DNA of 64,000 nt from Devosia sp. Its GTDB lineage: Bacteria > Pseudomonadota > Alphaproteobacteria > Rhizobiales > Devosiaceae. Below the pieces are notes generated by a model. The model ran no database searches. It saw only the letters and a list, made by a program, of their open reading frames with translations, and had not been told where the DNA came from. The stretch spans positions 124,001 through 188,000 of the forward strand of contig NZ_JAQGJM010000020.1 of the NCBI RefSeq assembly GCF_028290625.1. Direction: 5' to 3'. This document shows positions 61,887 to 64,000 of this stretch, in pieces. Position 1 is the stretch's first letter; the number at the start of each line of letters is the position of its first letter. A program made the translations under genes and the position numbers.

Positions 61887-63479
61887 TCAATAACCCAGTG
61901 CCATCCCGTCCTTGCGGTGGTCCGATCCGCCGATCAGCACGCCCCTGGCATGGTCGATGAAGATGGCCTGGCAGCCGCCGATCGGATCGGACGACCAGCC
62001 GGTACGATGACCGCGCGCCACGAGATCCGCTCGCACGGCGTCGCCGAAGCCGGGCTCGAGCGTCAGCAGGCCATTGAAGGCGAAGCTGCGTGGCGCTTCG
62101 TTGGCACGTTGGGGATCATAGCCGCGATCGAGCACGTGGCTGAGGAAGTGGGCGTGGCCCGTGGCCTGGAACTGGCCGCCCATGACGCCGAAGGGCATGA
62201 TCGGAATGGCATCCTTCATCAGTAGCCCCGGAATGATGGTGTGCAACGGGCGCTTGCGCGGTGCGAGCTCATTGGGGTGGCCAGCCGTCAGCGAGAAGCC
62301 ACTGCCGCGGTTCTGCAGTAGCACGCCGCTGGCGGGGGCATAAATGCCGCTGCCGAAGCTGGCAAAGATGGAGTTGATCAGCGAGACGCAGTTGCGATCG
62401 CGATCGACCACGGTGAGATAGACCGTGTCGCGATGCACCGGGCCATCCCAGACCTCGGGGGCAGACGCCTGGTCGAGGCGGATTTTGCTGCGCAAGCCGG
62501 CAATATGGGCGTCGGCAAGAATGTCATCGACGCTAATGGTCATATGAGCCGGGTCGCCGATCAGTGTGTCGCGCAAGCGATAGGCGGCCTTGGTCGCCTC
62601 GGCGAGCAGATGGATGCGGTCGGCCTCGCTGACGGCGCTGTCAGATAAATCGAAACCATCGAGGATGCGAGCGATGACCAGCGCGGCGAGGCCCTGGCCG
62701 TTGGGCGGGCATTCAAGGATGTCGTGGCCGCGGAAGGCGGCGCTGATCGGGGCGGTCTCGAAGCCGCGATAGGCGGCGAAATCTTCAAGGGTGTGACTGC
62801 CCCCGAGCGCTTGGAGCGTGGTCGTAATTTCCTCGGCGACCGGACCGTCGTAAAAAGCGTCGCGGCCCTTGGCCGCGATGGCCCTCATTGTCTGCGCCAG
62901 TGCCGGATTGGCGAAGCGGTCGCCCGTGCGAGGCGTGTTGCCGCCAGGGGCGAACTGCGCGCTGGCCGGCCCATGATGCTCGACGCGGGCGCGGTAATGC
63001 GCCCAGTCCAGCGCCACCCGGCCAGTGACGCGGAAACCGTTTTCCGCCAGCGCAATGGCGGGAGCAAGCAGCTGGGGCAGCTCAAGACGACCATAGGCGG
63101 CGGACAGCTTGCACCAGGCGTCGACGGCGCCGGGGATGGTAACGGCGTGGGGCGAGGCTTCGGGAATGCTCGTCAGTCCCATAGCGCGGAGCGCCCCTGA
63201 CGAAGCGCCAGCCGGCGCCCAGCCCGAGCCGTTGAATGCAGTGACCGGCCGTCCGTCGGCGGGAGCGACGATGGCGAAGCAGTCGCCCCCAATCCCCGTC
63301 ATGGCCGGTTCGACCACGCATTCCACCGCAATGGCAGCGATGGCGGCGTCCATCGCATTGCCGCCGGCACGCAAGATGTCGATGGCGGCCAGCGTTGCCA
63401 GCGGATGCGAGGTGGCGGCCATGCCATTTTCGCCCAGCGCGGCCGATCGGCCTGGCATGATGTAGTCACGTTCCAGCAT
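61887..63479 (-). CDS. Gamma-glutamyltransferase family protein
   Basis: A 530-residue Ntn-hydrolase starting [15 protein letters not shown], with GGAGACGTC upstream; a longer reading runs into the next gene. The self-processing Thr is Thr352 in [19 protein letters not shown] (precursor cut before it), and the small-subunit [21 protein letters not shown] segment (given here by [10 protein letters not shown] and LLQNRGSGF) follows. The N-terminal [10 protein letters not shown] and [10 protein letters not shown] motifs fit. There is no signal peptide, so it is cytoplasmic, unlike E. coli Ggt. It cleaves gamma-glutamyl or similar amide bonds; the converging strand suggests a third transcript of the hydrolase cluster. 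Confidence 0.9.
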   Translation of the reverse strand: MLERDYIMPGRSAALGENGMAATSHPLATLAAIDILRAGGNAMDAAIAAIAVECVVEPAMTGIGGDCFAIVAPADGRPVTAFNGSGWAPAGASSGALRAMGLTSIPEASPHAVTIPGAVDAWCKLSAAYGRLELPQLLAPAIALAENGFRVTGRVALDWAHYRARVEHHGPASAQFAPGGNTPRTGDRFANPALAQTMRAIAAKGRDAFYDGPVAEEITTTLQALGGSHTLEDFAAYRGFETAPISAAFRGHDILECPPNGQGLAALVIARILDGFDLSDSAVSEADRIHLLAEATKAAYRLRDTLIGDPAHMTISVDDILADAHIAGLRSKIRLDQASAPEVWDGPVHRDTVYLTVVDRDRNCVSLINSIFASFGSGIYAPASGVLLQNRGSGFSLTAGHPNELAPRKRPLHTIIPGLLMKDAIPIMPFGVMGGQFQATGHAHFLSHVLDRGYDPQRANEAPRSFAFNGLLTLEPGFGDAVRADLVARGHRTGWSSDPIGGCQAIFIDHARGVLIGGSDHRKDGMALGY

Positions 63480-63508
63480 GACGTCTCCGAGCGTAAAGAA
63501 TAGCAGTT

Positions 63509-64000
63509 TCAGACGGCGGGCATCCGGGTTTCGACCAGCTCGGCCCAGTAGGATGCTCCGGATGGAATGGCCTCGTCGTTGAAATTGTAGAGCGGGTGGT
63601 GCACGTCGGCCGTATCGCCGTTGCCGATCTGGATGTAGGCGCCGGGGCAAGCCTCGAGCATATAGGCGAAATCCTCGCCACCCATGATGGCCGGTGCGTC
63701 GACCACCGGCAGGCCTGAAACACGCCGGGCCACGGCAGCGGCGAATTCGGTTTCGGTTTCGGCGTTGACCATCGAGGGATAGCCCGGCTCCCACACGGTC
63801 GTGGCACTGCCGCCAAAGACGGCCGCAGTCTGGCCGGCGATGGCGATCAACCGTTCCTCGGCCATGGCGCGAATAGCTTTGTCGAAGGTGCGCACGGTGC
63901 CCCGCAATTCGATGTGCTCGGGAATGACATTGTAGGCATCGCTCTCGGTGCGGAAGCTGGTGACCGAGACAACCACCGACTGCAGAGGATCGGCGTTGCG
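63509..64000 (-). CDS. M20-family amidohydrolase (N-acyl-amino-acid hydrolase type), C-terminal 163 residues
   Basis: The 5' part lies beyond the window. The visible part includes [20 protein letters not shown], typical of the M20D dimerisation-to-catalytic junction, and [19 protein letters not shown], where Glu-Asp belong to the metal/substrate site. The C-terminal [20 protein letters not shown] holds the ligand His. These are hallmarks of the hippuricase/indole-acetyl-amino-acid hydrolase group. It lies 29 bases upstream of the gamma-glutamyltransferase gene on the same strand, so both are one transcript. Confidence 0.9.
   Translation of the reverse strand, partial: RNADPLQSVVVSVTSFRTESDAYNVIPEHIELRGTVRTFDKAIRAMAEERLIAIAGQTAAVFGGSATTVWEPGYPSMVNAETETEFAAAVARRVSGLPVVDAPAIMGGEDFAYMLEACPGAYIQIGNGDTADVHHPLYNFNDEAIPSGASYWAELVETRMPAV

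Noticed and set aside
1..64000. Mobile elements (IS, integrase, phage)
   Set aside because: No transposase, integrase or phage protein, and no terminal repeats with target duplications were seen, although the cluster at 46-64 kb begins next to a tRNA gene.

Overview
The window is dense, GC-rich chromosomal DNA with no phage, transposase, integrase or CRISPR array. The complete pstSCAB-phoU-phoB block, the GntR, MocR and Crp/Fnr regulators, several Opp-type transporters and the rhizobial-style intergenic palindromes point to an alphaproteobacterium of the order Hyphomicrobiales. A Devosia-like organism is my best guess; this is inference from gene content and style, not a database match.

Layout. 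1-4.8 kb: the N-terminal part of a large secreted, PEA-rich envelope protein, a YjbQ-TauE/SafE pair, and two tandem SIMPL-domain secreted proteins. 5-7.6 kb: a two-gene lower Weimberg-type pentose module (2-keto-3-deoxy-pentonate dehydratase plus alpha-ketoglutaric semialdehyde dehydrogenase). 7.7-10.6 kb: an aminotransferase divergent from a MocR regulator, with repeated GATACAAT boxes between them. 10.8-17.1 kb: the phosphate-uptake operon behind a Pho box, with no phoR. 17.3-20.7 kb: a GntR regulator divergent from a DapA-type lyase/dehydratase and a GMC oxidoreductase. 21-31.3 kb: a plant-hemicellulose locus with a GH39 beta-xylosidase, an Opp-family ABC importer, a GH51 arabinofuranosidase and an ArsR-type regulator carrying a large extra C-terminal domain. 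31.4-34.5 kb: secreted proteins of unknown function and a DUF3592 protein. 34.5-41.2 kb: an aldo/keto reductase, a TetR-SDR pair, an asymmetric heterodimeric ABC exporter and a DUF6314 protein, followed by a wrecked metE gene. 41.8-45.9 kb: two paralogous Crp/Fnr regulators around a DoxX protein, a lone receiver domain, an MgtC protein and a tRNA with CAU anticodon.

The most unusual part is 46-64 kb. It has two back-to-back operons whose genes nearly all overlap by 1-4 bases, plus a converging third operon that leaves the window. One strand encodes a GntR regulator, a creatininase-family amidohydrolase, a ketopantoate-reductase-like protein, an SDR, an M20 dipeptidase and an amidase. The other encodes a complete Opp-type importer, an M32 carboxypeptidase, an isoaspartyl peptidase/asparaginase, an RraA-like protein and an AstE/AspA-type deacylase. 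The converging operon has a gamma-glutamyltransferase and another M20 amidohydrolase. About seven different amide or peptide hydrolase families with one importer and one regulator look like a dedicated pathway for a peptide-like or N-acylated compound that I cannot name. It is the best candidate here for an undescribed system.

The pentose module (5-7.6 kb) and the xylosidase/arabinofuranosidase locus (21-31 kb) could work together: oligosaccharides are imported, cut to xylose and arabinose, oxidised to pentonates by enzymes outside the window, and finished to alpha-ketoglutarate here.
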